NCBI GenBank assembly: GCA_946403735.1
Contig: CAMJAZ010000051.1
Coordinates: 1-8,106, forward strand
Direction: 5' to 3'
DNA length: 8,106 nucleotides
Source: an uncultured Selenomonadales bacterium
Lineage (GTDB): Bacteria > Bacillota > Negativicutes > Selenomonadales > Selenomonadaceae
A program made the position numbers and the translations under genes. Below, in pieces: positions 1 to 6,641 of the stretch. Under the pieces are notes generated by a model. The model was given only the letters and a program-made list of their open reading frames with translations. It was not told the origin of the DNA and did not search any database. Numbering within the stretch: the first letter of the stretch is position 1; the number at the start of each line of letters is the position of its first letter.

Positions 1-131
1 TCGCCAGATTCGTAAGCGTCAATTTCTTTTCTCAATGCCCAGTTGTAAGCAAACCTTGCACTTCCCGCAAATTGAAAAAGACGTGTCCATTGGCGCTTGT
101 TTGGTACGAGCTTTATTTTAAACGACTTCAT
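1..131 (-). CDS. tnpB: IS200/IS605-family transposase-associated nuclease TnpB (OrfB), N-terminus only, cut by window edge
   Basis: Read on the minus strand, this frame encodes a basic N-terminus that begins MKSFKIKLVPNKRQ and continues with AGSARFAYNWALRKEIDAY. This matches the helix-turn-helix start of OrfB/TnpB proteins, where a 'K/R-L-x-P-N-K-x-Q' segment is followed by 'a-G-x-a-R-F-x-Y-N-W-A-L'. About 43 residues are visible and the rest, including the RuvC-like DED nuclease domain and zinc finger, lies outside the window. Two adjacent ATG codons (134-132 and 131-129) are possible. I chose the second because the GGTGAG ribosome-binding site (complement of 139-144) sits 7 nt from it and only 4 nt from the first. 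TnpB proteins are RNA-guided DNA nucleases that help IS200/IS605 elements persist. No TnpA is visible. Whether this copy is intact cannot be judged. Confidence 0.85.
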   Translation of the reverse strand, partial: MKSFKIKLVPNKRQWTRLFQFAGSARFAYNWALRKEIDAYESG

Positions 132-219
132 CATTTTGCTCACCGCCAACCAATTCTTTTATCAGTTTCCAAGTCATTTCAAAAACCAATAGAGTTTTAT
201 AACGTTTTGTAATTTGTTT

Positions 220-424
220 TTAACTGTTATAACCCTCCGTTACTGAGAACTTATAAAAAATTAAAACTTTTATATCCCATTCCTGCTTCACCGCGTCCGC
301 TTTTGCCGTAGCTACTTGCGTTTGGTTTGACGCTCCACAAGCTTTAATTCCCCGCGTATATATACAGGTTTTCTTTAACGTGAAATTTCCTGTATTTTAT
401 CTTTACTGCGCCTGGCAACAACGT
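220..424 (-). pseudogene. Degraded C-terminal fragment of a second TnpB (IS200/IS605 OrfB), frameshifted
   Basis: On the minus strand, 345-220 encodes KACGASNQTQ followed by DAVKQEWDIKV and a TAA stop at 222-220. The pairing of an 'ACG' motif with a terminal 'VKQE' is characteristic of the last 30-40 residues of OrfB/TnpB proteins. Just upstream, another frame reads KENLYIYAG and then hits a stop. Removing one G from the GGGG run (350-353) joins the frames as YAG-IKACGASNQT, so a +1 indel separates them. Upstream of about 424 both frames contain stops and I see no further TnpB similarity (no RuvC or zinc-finger segments), so this is a remnant. It lies upstream of, and in the same orientation as, the TnpB at 1-131, so the two are separate copies. 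The upstream limit is approximate. Confidence 0.7.
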
Positions 425-582
425 TCACAAGTTGCCAACCGCATATTCAAACTTTTCAAAGAACCGTTGGGATTATATGACGTGGAGCATAAATAGTCAA
501 CATAAAAAGCTTTCAGTAACGGTCTTCACATCCTTATATTTTTTGATTATTTTATAATTCAATAAGTTTTTCTTAACTGTTA
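220..582. repeat. Short direct and inverted repeats bracketing the TnpB remnant
   Basis: TTAACTGTTA occurs at 220-229 and again at 573-582, and both copies are followed within a base or two by AACCC. Inside this pair, CCGTTACTGA (237-246) has a perfect reverse complement, TCAGTAACGG, at 513-522. Smaller inverted repeats inside are TGGCAAC/GTTGCCA (413-419/431-437) and ATACAGG/CCTGTAT (362-368/389-395). The arrangement is consistent with the remains of a small IS200/IS605-related element, whose ends normally carry subterminal hairpins. The repeats are short and I cannot define true element ends. Confidence 0.35.
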
Positions 583-697
583 AACCCCCTTAAAAAAATT
601 TTTCTATTGCAATTAGTTTATCATAATTAGATTTTTCTTTCAAAATTCGATAAAATAAATTTAAATATTAAACGCAAAATGTAGAGGAGGATTTCGG
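425..697. other. Non-coding AT-rich leader upstream of the alpha/beta hydrolase gene
   Basis: No open frame with a ribosome-binding site or recognisable protein similarity is visible on either strand in these 273 bases. The stretch becomes strongly AT-rich after about 535, as expected for a promoter region. TATAAT occurs at 553-558 and TAAAAT at 651-656, but neither has a convincing -35 hexamer at 16-18 nt, so I do not name a promoter. A strong ribosome-binding site, AGAGGAGG (683-690), lies 7 nt before the ATG at 698. Confidence 0.5.
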
Positions 698-1816
698 ATG
701 AAAGCTAAAAAAATTTTTAAAGCACTTGCAATAGGCGCGGCGTTATCTTTAGGAATGTTTGCGACGAATGTTGCCGACGCGGCTAAACCGATTGTACTTG
801 AAACGCAAGGCAGTTATGCAGTTGGCGGAAAAACTATTAAGCACGACGGAACTTTTTCACAAAAAAATTTCCTTTCGCCTAATGGTCAATACGCTTATGG
901 GGATCATCTCTACGTTTTTTACCAGATACCAGTTAAAGCGCATAGGTATCCGATAATTTTTCAGCACGGCGGCGCACAAAGTAAGCGTACTTGGGAAAGT
1001 ACTCCAGACGGACGCGACGGTTTCCAAAATATTTTTCTGCGCAAAAATTATTCAGTTTATTTAGTAGATCAGCCGCGAATTGGTGAGGCAGGACTTGCAA
1101 CGGAAGCCGCAAGTGATGCAAATGTTTGGGCTGGCAATCCTCTTTACTACGATAAAACTTTATTCATCTTGTCACGCATAGGAACTTTTGATGGCGATAC
1201 TCCACACGTTTTTAATAACGCCTCTTTCTCTAAAGACGCAGAAACATTTAATCAGTTTGAACGCAGTTGGACGACTTACACTGGCGAACTTGACAACGAT
1301 TTAAACGCAGATTCACTTGCCGCGCTTTTTGACAAAGTTGGACCTAGTATTTTGTTTTCACACTCAATGGGTGGAACCATAGGTTGGCGTACAGTTTTCC
1401 GCACCGATAACGTGAAAGCAATCGTTTCATTTGAACCTGGTGGAACTCCATTTGTATTTCCTGAAGGTGAAGTCCCTGAGGCAATAACCGCCCTTTGTGA
1501 ACCGATTGGCGCAAGTGCAATGGCTGTACCGCTCGAAGATTTTATGAAACTTACAAAAATTCCTATCGTGCTTTATTATGGCGATAATATCGACGTAAAT
1601 TCAGACCACGTTGGAATGAATAAATGGGGTACTGAATTGGATATGGCGAAAAAATTTGTTGCGACTATAAATCGTCACGGCGGCGATGCTACACTTGTTG
1701 AACTTCCGAAAGTCGGCTTGACTGGTAACACGCACTTTTTAATGGCTGACAAAAATAATCAGGAACTGGCTAACTTGGTAGAAAAATGGTTGAAATCGAA
1801 AGGTTTAGATAAATAA
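698..1816 (+). CDS. Exported alpha/beta hydrolase, probable esterase (esterase 713-like)
   Basis: The 372-residue protein starts at ATG 698, 7 nt after AGAGGAGG. Residues 1-28 look like a Sec signal peptide: KAKK, a hydrophobic stretch, then a likely cleavage after ADA. Alpha/beta-hydrolase features follow in order: an oxyanion-type HGG (90-92), a long region before the nucleophile elbow, and the elbow SHSMGG with the nucleophile at Ser223 in place of the more common GxSxG first glycine. The probable acid is Glu246 in SFEPGG and the probable catalytic histidine is His346 in GNTHFLMAD. A Glu acid about 23 residues after the Ser is how esterase 713-type hydrolases are built (known for that family). 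Inference: it cleaves an ester or related bond outside the cytoplasm, substrate unknown. It overlaps the next gene by one base, so the two are probably translated together. I am confident of the fold but not of the substrate. Confidence 0.85.
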   Translation: MKAKKIFKALAIGAALSLGMFATNVADAAKPIVLETQGSYAVGGKTIKHDGTFSQKNFLSPNGQYAYGDHLYVFYQIPVKAHRYPIIFQHGGAQSKRTWESTPDGRDGFQNIFLRKNYSVYLVDQPRIGEAGLATEAASDANVWAGNPLYYDKTLFILSRIGTFDGDTPHVFNNASFSKDAETFNQFERSWTTYTGELDNDLNADSLAALFDKVGPSILFSHSMGGTIGWRTVFRTDNVKAIVSFEPGGTPFVFPEGEVPEAITALCEPIGASAMAVPLEDFMKLTKIPIVLYYGDNIDVNSDHVGMNKWGTELDMAKKFVATINRHGGDATLVELPKVGLTGNTHFLMADKNNQELANLVEKWLKSKGLDK

Positions 1817-2373
1817 TGAATGTATTTGAAAATTTGCGTAACGGGCAACATTACGATGTACGCGACGCAGAATATTTGAATGAAGCGCACGGCGAATTTG
1901 CGCGTTGCGGGCATTTGTGCTACTTGATTAACCAAACTGATCCGCTTGACAAAGAAAAAATTGTCGAACTTGAACGCGAACTTTTCAACAATAATTTACC
2001 TGCCGATTCGTTTTTCACTCCGCCGTTTCAAATTGATTGTGCTTGCAGAATGTTTGTTGGCAAAAATGTTTTCGCGAATCATAATTTAACGGTTATGTCG
2101 GTCGGCACTGTTACTATTGAAGATGGCGTAATGCTTGGACCAGAAGTCGGAATTTTTACTGTAAATCATGAGCCGAAAAATATTCGCGTCATCTTCACGA
2201 AAGAAATTTTGATAAAGAAAAATGCGTGGATAGGTGCAAGGGTTTCAATTTTGCCAGGCGTGACGATTGGTGAAAATGCAATTATCGGTACAGGTTCGGT
2301 CGTCACTAAAGATATTCCAGATAATGCGGTAGCTGTAGGTAATCCTGCGCGGGTTATAAAAATAAATGTTTGA
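1816..2373 (+). CDS. Sugar O-acetyltransferase (maltose/galactoside acetyltransferase-like, hexapeptide repeat)
   Basis: This 185-residue protein has the usual length and layout of the LacA/Maa/NodL acetyltransferases. An N-terminal helical Mac-type domain spans about residues 4-60. A left-handed beta-helix of hexapeptide repeats runs from about 74 to 183 (for example VTIEDGVMLGPEVGIF, then AWIGARVSILPGVTIGENA), closing with VVTKDIPDNAVAVGNPARV. The family uses acetyl-CoA to acetylate a sugar hydroxyl. The catalytic histidine is probably His118 in FTVNHEP, the place of the histidine in the family's usual 'tagH' segment. The cytoplasm is the expected location, since there is no leader. The ATG overlaps the hydrolase stop in TAATG, which indicates translational coupling; no separate strong ribosome-binding site is needed. 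It may be annotated as maltose O-acetyltransferase, but the acceptor cannot be determined here. Confidence 0.9.
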   Translation: MNVFENLRNGQHYDVRDAEYLNEAHGEFARCGHLCYLINQTDPLDKEKIVELERELFNNNLPADSFFTPPFQIDCACRMFVGKNVFANHNLTVMSVGTVTIEDGVMLGPEVGIFTVNHEPKNIRVIFTKEILIKKNAWIGARVSILPGVTIGENAIIGTGSVVTKDIPDNAVAVGNPARVIKINV

Positions 2374-2403
2374 TAAACGACCGCATAAATAATTTTTATC
2401 AAA
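2369..2403. repeat. AT-rich inverted repeat after the acetyltransferase stop codon
   Basis: TTTGATAAA (2369-2377) and TTTATCAAA (2395-2403) form a perfect 9-bp inverted repeat with a 17-nt loop, and the left arm includes the TGA stop of the acetyltransferase. With only one G-C pair and no following T-run it is a poor intrinsic terminator, so transcription may continue into the downstream reductase. It could equally be an operator or chance. Confidence 0.3.
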
Positions 2404-2452
2404 AAGCGTATGATGCGAACTATTTATTTTCGGTTCGCCGACAAATTATTAA

Positions 2453-2459
2453 AGGAGAG
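2453..2459 (+). promoter_or_regulatory. Ribosome-binding site that fixes the start of the aldo/keto reductase
   Basis: AGGAGAG lies 7 nt before ATG 2467. The frame stays open upstream to an ATG at 2410, which would add 19 residues (MMRTIYFRF...) with no ribosome-binding site and no resemblance to aldo/keto reductase N-termini. The family's normal start, a short strand followed by G-x-T-G, falls right after 2467. Confidence 0.85.
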
Positions 2460-2466
2460 ATTTTTT

Positions 2467-3459
2467 ATGCAGTATGTAAAATTTGGAAACACTGGAATGG
2501 ACGTTTCAAGAATTTGTCTTGGAATGATGAGTTTCGGCAAGCCAGGAAAAGAAAATGGCGTCTTTCCTTGGGCTCGTAACTACGAAGACGGCAAAGAAAT
2601 TTTCAAGAAAGCCATTGACTTGGGAATTAACTACTTCGACACGGCGAACGTTTATCAAATGGGCAGCAGTGAAGAAATTACTGGACGCTACATTAAAGAT
2701 TTTGGGCTTGACCGTGACGAAATTGTCGTAGCGACGAAAGTTAATTTTGAAATGCGACCTGGCAGACCCAATGGCGGCGGCACTTCCCGCAAAAATGTTA
2801 TGGCGGAAATTGACCACAGCTTGAAACGTCTGCAGTTGGATTACGTCGACTTGTACCAAATTCACCGTCTCGACCCTAACACGCCAATGGAAGAAACAAT
2901 GGAAGCTCTTCACGACGTTGTAAAATTTGGTAAGGCTCGTTATATCGGCGCGTCAACAATTTTTGCTTGGCAACTCGAACGTCTTCAAAATATCGCTGAA
3001 AAACATAATTGGACAAAGTTTGTTTCACTTCAGCCGCAGTATAATTTAATTTACCGCGAAGAGGAACGCGAAATTTTCCCGCTCTGTATGGATAGAAAAA
3101 TGGCAACTTGTATTTGGTCACCGTTGGCAGGCGGACGTTGTGCGCATCCTTGGGGAACTAAAACTGCTCGGAATGCCATTGATGACGTATCGCCAATGGT
3201 CTGGGATGCTACAAATGACGTTGACAAAGTTGTTATAGATAATCTTGAAAAAGTTGCTAAAGAAATCGGCTACTCAATGGCTCAAACTTCGTTGGCGTGG
3301 ATGCTTAGCAAGCCTTACATTACCGCGCCGATTGTCGGTACAACTGCCGTTAAACACATTGAAGAGGCTGTTTCCGCGCTTGACATTAAACTTGACGACG
3401 AAATTATTAAACGCCTTGAAGCTCCTTACGTCCCGCACATTAAGACTGGCGCATTTTAA
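2467..3459 (+). CDS. Aldo/keto reductase (YajO/YghZ-like class)
   Basis: Starting at ATG 2467 gives 330 residues, normal for the larger bacterial aldo/keto reductases. The (beta/alpha)8-barrel signatures appear in order: GNTGMDVSRICLGMMSFG at the N-terminus, GINYFDTANVY with Asp58 and Tyr63, VVATKV with Lys91, and YQIHRLD with His133. Together these make the Asp-Tyr-Lys-His catalytic tetrad. Next come YIGAST (159-164), SLQPQYNL (187-194) and SPLAGG (218-223). The C-terminal APIVGTTAVKHIEEAV corresponds to the segment that grips the NADP(H) phosphate. The enzyme should reduce aldehydes or ketones with NADPH in the cytoplasm, substrate unknown. It follows the acetyltransferase after a 93-nt gap with its own ribosome-binding site. 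Its TAA overlaps the stop of the convergent GNAT gene by four bases. Confidence 0.9.
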   Translation: MQYVKFGNTGMDVSRICLGMMSFGKPGKENGVFPWARNYEDGKEIFKKAIDLGINYFDTANVYQMGSSEEITGRYIKDFGLDRDEIVVATKVNFEMRPGRPNGGGTSRKNVMAEIDHSLKRLQLDYVDLYQIHRLDPNTPMEETMEALHDVVKFGKARYIGASTIFAWQLERLQNIAEKHNWTKFVSLQPQYNLIYREEEREIFPLCMDRKMATCIWSPLAGGRCAHPWGTKTARNAIDDVSPMVWDATNDVDKVVIDNLEKVAKEIGYSMAQTSLAWMLSKPYITAPIVGTTAVKHIEEAVSALDIKLDDEIIKRLEAPYVPHIKTGAF

Positions 3460-3951
3460 ATTTTTTCAAAGGCAATGCGCGGCGAATTATCCTTCTCAAC
3501 GTAAATTATTCCGCACCGAATGAAATTTAATTTCGCCAAAAGATTTTGCATAACTACATTGTCCGAATGTGTATCGATACGAAGGTGACCGCTTTTATCG
3601 TAAGCCCAATTTATGCAAAATACGCCAACGCCTTTAGCAATGCCGTTTCCAGCGATTCTATGAACTACGCCGTAGGGACTGTCATTAATCCATTTGCCGT
3701 TGGCAATAATTTTGTACGTTGGCTCGATGTCTTTGCCGAAATTGTAGAAAAAAGTTCCTGCAATTTTTCCGTCTTCAATGCAAACGTAGCTGTTACCAAC
3801 GGCAATATCTTTGTGAATTAAATTTTCTGGCGGCCAATTCGTAATTCCCCCACTGATTCGGGTTGCCGTGTTCATCCATAAATTTCCTAGCGAACGCATA
3901 AGTTGCCATAATGGTTTCAAAGTCATTTTCAGTAGATTTTCTAATTTCCAT
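3456..3951 (-). pseudogene. GNAT family N-acetyltransferase split by a +1 frameshift (one extra G)
   Basis: Two minus-strand frames together make one GNAT protein. The true start is ATG 3951-3949, 5 nt after GGAGG (complement of 3957-3961), and reads MEIRKSTENDFETIMATY, then MDEHGNPNQWG (residues 25-35). At the G5 run (C5 at 3847-3851 on the plus strand) this frame goes off. The other frame continues TNWPPENLIHKDIAVGNSYV, CIEDGKIAGTFFYNFG and the acetyl-CoA-binding motif A, RIAGNGIAKGVGVF, to the stop at 3456. With one G removed the product is a continuous 164-residue enzyme, normal for the family. As written, translation could only begin at an internal ATG (3926), which lacks the first beta-strand. 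The cause is either a sequencing error in a homopolymer or a real, possibly reversible, inactivation. The acceptor substrate is unknown. It is a lone minus-strand gene among plus-strand neighbours. Confidence 0.85.
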
Positions 3952-3977
3952 AATTGCCTCCAAAATAATTTGTGTCT

Positions 3978-4006
3978 ATTTTACACTGACTATAAAAAAA
4001 GTGGAA
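3978..4006 (-). promoter_or_regulatory. Probable promoter of the GNAT gene
   Basis: Reading the minus strand, TAAAAT (3983-3978) lies 17 nt after TTCCAC (4006-4001), about 16 nt upstream of the GGAGG ribosome-binding site. The -10 matches 5 of 6 consensus bases and the -35 is weak, so this is a tentative sigma70-type call. Confidence 0.4.
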
Positions 4007-4036
4007 ATGTGTATAACAAAATTTTTTAGCGTAGTA

Positions 4037-4066
4037 TATGAAAAAGATTTTCAAATATGATATAAT
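4037..4066 (+). promoter_or_regulatory. Probable sigma70-type promoter of the DUF362-flavodoxin-reductase operon
   Basis: A perfect TATAAT at 4061-4066 is preceded by a weak -35 (TATGAA 4037-4042 or ATGAAA 4038-4043) at 17-18 nt. It lies 60 nt before ATG 4127 in the divergent region shared with the GNAT gene. The transcript leader contains TCAAAAT/ATTTTGA (4090-4096/4107-4113), a small AT-rich hairpin whose right arm touches the GAGGAGG ribosome-binding site at 4112-4118. It may slightly mask that site but is probably too weak to regulate. Confidence 0.6.
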
Positions 4067-4126
4067 GACTTTATAAGTTTTTAATTTTTTCAAAATCTAA
4101 ATTAAAATTTTGAGGAGGAATTTTTT

Positions 4127-5065
4127 ATGGCGAATCAAGCACCAGTTATCGGCAGTAAGAATGTTACGGGTACAAATTACAGCGGCTCGGCGGCAAAAGT
4201 TTATTTCACGAAGAAAATTGACGCTGAACACCTCATCAAACTTTACAAGATGATTGACGAAAATATTTTTGGCAAAGTGGCAATTAAACTTCACACTGGC
4301 GAAAAACACGGTCCCAATATTTTGCCGCGTGATATGGTTCAAGCTTTTCAAGCGCAAGTTCCCAACTCCGCAATCGTCGAATGCAACACGCTTTATCAAG
4401 GCGACAGATTCACTACTGAAGGTCATCGCGAAACGTTGAAGGTGAACGGTTGGACTTTCTGCGACGTTGATATTATGGACGAAGACGACAAGACCGTTTC
4501 TTTACCTGTCCGCAATGGTTTCCATTTGAAAGAAGTTGCAATGGGTGCAAATTTGGTGAATTACGATTCGCTGATTGTCTTGACGCATTTTAAAGGTCAC
4601 GCAATGGGCGGTTTCGGCGGTTCAATGAAAAATATCGGTATCGGCAATGCCTCTGGTCATCTCGGCAAGGCGCAAGTTCACGGCGTCGACCCTAACAACG
4701 TGCCTGAAAATTATCTTGAATGGCCAATGAAAGAATATTTTATGGAGCTTATGTGCGACAGCGCCAACGCTACTTGTAACTATTTCGGCAAGCACATTGT
4801 TTTCATTAACGTTATGCGTAGAATTTCTGTTGACTGTGACTGCGCAGGCGTCACTGCCGCTGAACCTACAATGAAAGACATTGGAATTGCCGTTTCAACT
4901 GACATTTTGGCAGTAGATCAAGCTTGCGCCGATATGATTTACAATGCGCCTGATAGTCACGATATGAAGGAACGTATTGAAACCCGCGCAGGTCTCCGCC
5001 AACTTTCCGCAATGGCTGAAGCTAAACTCGGCAATCCTCAATACGTTTTGATTGAAGTTGATTGA
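4127..5065 (+). CDS. DUF362 domain-containing protein (no ferredoxin domain)
   Basis: The 312-residue protein starts at ATG 4127, 8 nt after GAGGAGG. It carries the recognisable DUF362 core: KVAIKLHTGE (50-59), SAIVECNT (81-88), the glycine-rich THFKGHAMGGFGGSMKNIGIG (about 153-173), VDCDCAG (235-241) and EPTMKDIGIAVSTDILAVDQACADM (246-270). Some DUF362 proteins carry an extra 4Fe-4S ferredoxin module with CxxCxxCxxxC; none is visible, so this is the short form. Cys237 and Cys239 with the conserved Asp264 might bind a metal or iron-sulfur cluster, but that is speculation. The biochemical role of the family is not established. It opens a run of four close-spaced genes, with 28 nt to the flavodoxin, which suggests a redox link. 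It has no signal peptide and is probably cytoplasmic. Confidence 0.9.
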   Translation: MANQAPVIGSKNVTGTNYSGSAAKVYFTKKIDAEHLIKLYKMIDENIFGKVAIKLHTGEKHGPNILPRDMVQAFQAQVPNSAIVECNTLYQGDRFTTEGHRETLKVNGWTFCDVDIMDEDDKTVSLPVRNGFHLKEVAMGANLVNYDSLIVLTHFKGHAMGGFGGSMKNIGIGNASGHLGKAQVHGVDPNNVPENYLEWPMKEYFMELMCDSANATCNYFGKHIVFINVMRRISVDCDCAGVTAAEPTMKDIGIAVSTDILAVDQACADMIYNAPDSHDMKERIETRAGLRQLSAMAEAKLGNPQYVLIEVD

Positions 5066-5093
5066 TTAATTTTTAAAGTGAGATGTAACATTA

Positions 5094-5771
5094 ATGAAAA
5101 AATTTCTTTCATTGACGCTTGCAATGGCGTTGATGATTTTTTTTACAGCTTGTGGCAGTTCCGCGCAGAATTCAGAAAATAAAACTTCCGCGCAGTCGAC
5201 AAGTTCCGCACCTAACACCGAAAATAAAACTACGGCTGAAAGTGCTGACGCCGCTAAAAAAAGTTTAGTTGTCTTCTTTTCGCGTACTGGCGAAGAATAC
5301 CGCGTAGGTAATATTACGAAGGGCAACACGCACATTGTAGCGGACTTCATTGCGGAAAATGTTGGCGCGAAAACTTTTGAGATTAAACCTGTTAATCCTT
5401 ACCCTGACAATTACAATGAATGTACTGAACTTGCTAAACGTGAACAGCAGGAAAAAGCGCGTCCATCCATTGCAAATAAAATTGATAACTTCGACGACTA
5501 CGACGTAATTTATTTAGGCTACCCCAACTGGTGGTCTGATATGCCGATGATTATTTATACTTTTCTTGAAAGTTACAATTTCAACGGCAAGACGATTATT
5601 CCGTTTTGCACTTCGTCAAGCGAATATTTTATTGGCAAGGAAGAAATTCAGCAGTACGCGAAAGGCGCAACTGTACTTGACGGACTCGGCATTCAAGGCA
5701 AACGCTGTCAAGATGATCCTGCTAGCGTCAAACGTGACGTTGATAATTGGTTAAAGAAAATTAACGGTTGA
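5094..5771 (+). CDS. Flavodoxin-family lipoprotein
   Basis: Residues 1-20 form a lipoprotein signal peptide (MKKFLSLTLA, hydrophobic core, FFTAC), with Cys20 the likely lipidated residue. A Ser/Asn/Thr/Ala-rich linker runs to about residue 55. The rest is a flavodoxin fold: KSLVVFFSRTGEEYRVGNIT then GNTHIVADFIAE (FMN-phosphate loop region, about 56-87), DVIYLGYPNWWSDMP (137-151) contacting the flavin ring, and TIIPFCTSSS (167-176). It should be a membrane-anchored, externally facing electron carrier or FMN-dependent reductase. The ribosome-binding site is weak (AAGTGAG about 11 nt before ATG 5094), so it probably depends on the DUF362 gene 28 nt upstream. The aldo/keto reductase follows 18 nt after its stop. 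The linker before the flavodoxin domain is typical of exported redox lipoproteins. The electron donor and acceptor are unknown. Confidence 0.88.
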   Translation: MKKFLSLTLAMALMIFFTACGSSAQNSENKTSAQSTSSAPNTENKTTAESADAAKKSLVVFFSRTGEEYRVGNITKGNTHIVADFIAENVGAKTFEIKPVNPYPDNYNECTELAKREQQEKARPSIANKIDNFDDYDVIYLGYPNWWSDMPMIIYTFLESYNFNGKTIIPFCTSSSEYFIGKEEIQQYAKGATVLDGLGIQGKRCQDDPASVKRDVDNWLKKING

Positions 5772-5789
5772 AAGGGAGCTGATTTAGAT

Positions 5790-6641
5790 TTGATTAACGT
5801 TAAACTTAATGACGGCAACGAAATTCCAGCAATAGGTTTCGGCGTCTTCATGATTGAAAATAATGGTCCAACTTACGACGCGGTAAAATTGGCATTGAAG
5901 GCTGGCTACCGTCACATTGACACAGCGGCGGCGTACTTCAACGAATCTGACGTTGGAAAAGCTGTTAAAGATAGCGGAATTGCACGTGACGAAATTTTTA
6001 TCACAAGCAAACTTTGGCTGCAAGATTATGGCTACGACGCGGCGACGAAAGGTATTGATACTTCGTTAAAAAATTTGGGTATGGACTACATGGACTTGTA
6101 CCTTTTGCACCAACCATACGGCGATGTTGTCGGCGCGTGGAAAGCGCTTGAAGATGCTAAAAAAGCTGGGAAAATTAAATCAATAGGCATTAGCAATATG
6201 ACGCCGAAAATTTATAAAAACTTTGTACCGCAATTTGAAAGTTTGCCAGCCGTCAATCAAGTTGAATGTAACCCGCTCTTCCAGCAAAAGGAACTGCGCG
6301 GCGTAATGGCTAAAGACGACGTAAAAATTGAGGCGTGGTATCCACTCGGTCACGGCGATGCTAAACTTTTGAAAAATGAAAAAATTTCCGCGCTGGCTGA
6401 AAAGTACGGCAAGAATGCTGGACAAATTATTCTTCGCTTTGAAGTGCAGGAAGGTTTCATCACGTTGCCGAAGTCAACCAATCCTACGCGCATTGCTACC
6501 AACATTGAAATTTTTGACTTTGAATTAACTGATGATGAAATGAATCAACTTCGCGCAATGGACACTGGCAAGGGCAGTCACGATCCTGAAGCGCCTGGCG
6601 TTGGTGAATATCTTTTAGCAAATTATAAAGTTCATGATTAA
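5790..6641 (+). CDS. Aldo/keto reductase, 2,5-diketo-D-gluconate reductase/DkgA type, TTG start
   Basis: This 283-residue enzyme is of the compact AKR5-like type. Signatures in order are IPAIGFGVF (12-20), GYRHIDTAAAY with Asp44 and Tyr49, ITSKLW with Lys74 and LLHQP with His107, completing the Asp-Tyr-Lys-His tetrad. SIGISNM (131-137), VNQVECNPLFQQ (155-166), AWYPLG (182-187) and the NADPH-phosphate segment LPKSTNPTRIATNIEIFDF (226-244) follow. It should reduce small aldehydes, ketoses or ketoacids with NADPH in the cytoplasm. No ATG precedes the conserved region; TTG at 5790 lies 11 nt after AGGGAG (5773-5778), and an in-frame stop at 5769-5771 rules out an earlier start. The neighbouring flavodoxin ends 18 nt upstream and the next gene overlaps by 8 bases, so the four genes look like one operon. 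Confidence 0.9.
   Translation: MINVKLNDGNEIPAIGFGVFMIENNGPTYDAVKLALKAGYRHIDTAAAYFNESDVGKAVKDSGIARDEIFITSKLWLQDYGYDAATKGIDTSLKNLGMDYMDLYLLHQPYGDVVGAWKALEDAKKAGKIKSIGISNMTPKIYKNFVPQFESLPAVNQVECNPLFQQKELRGVMAKDDVKIEAWYPLGHGDAKLLKNEKISALAEKYGKNAGQIILRFEVQEGFITLPKSTNPTRIATNIEIFDFELTDDEMNQLRAMDTGKGSHDPEAPGVGEYLLANYKVHD

Noticed and set aside
535..660. A definite promoter for the hydrolase operon
   Set aside because: TATAAT (553-558) and TAAAAT (651-656) exist, but in such AT-rich DNA they are expected by chance and neither has a good -35 at proper spacing.
2369..2403. Intrinsic terminator after the acetyltransferase
   Set aside because: The inverted repeat is real, but the stem is almost pure A-T, the loop is 17 nt and no T-run follows, so it should not terminate well.
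2410..2466. A 19-residue upstream extension of the aldo/keto reductase from ATG 2410
   Set aside because: It has no ribosome-binding site, does not resemble the family N-terminus, and contains the strong AGGAGAG site that serves ATG 2467.
2506..2913. A 135-codon open frame on the minus strand inside the aldo/keto reductase
   Set aside because: The plus-strand frame has a complete catalytic tetrad. The minus-strand product has no recognisable motifs and no ribosome-binding site and is explained by codon bias of the real gene.
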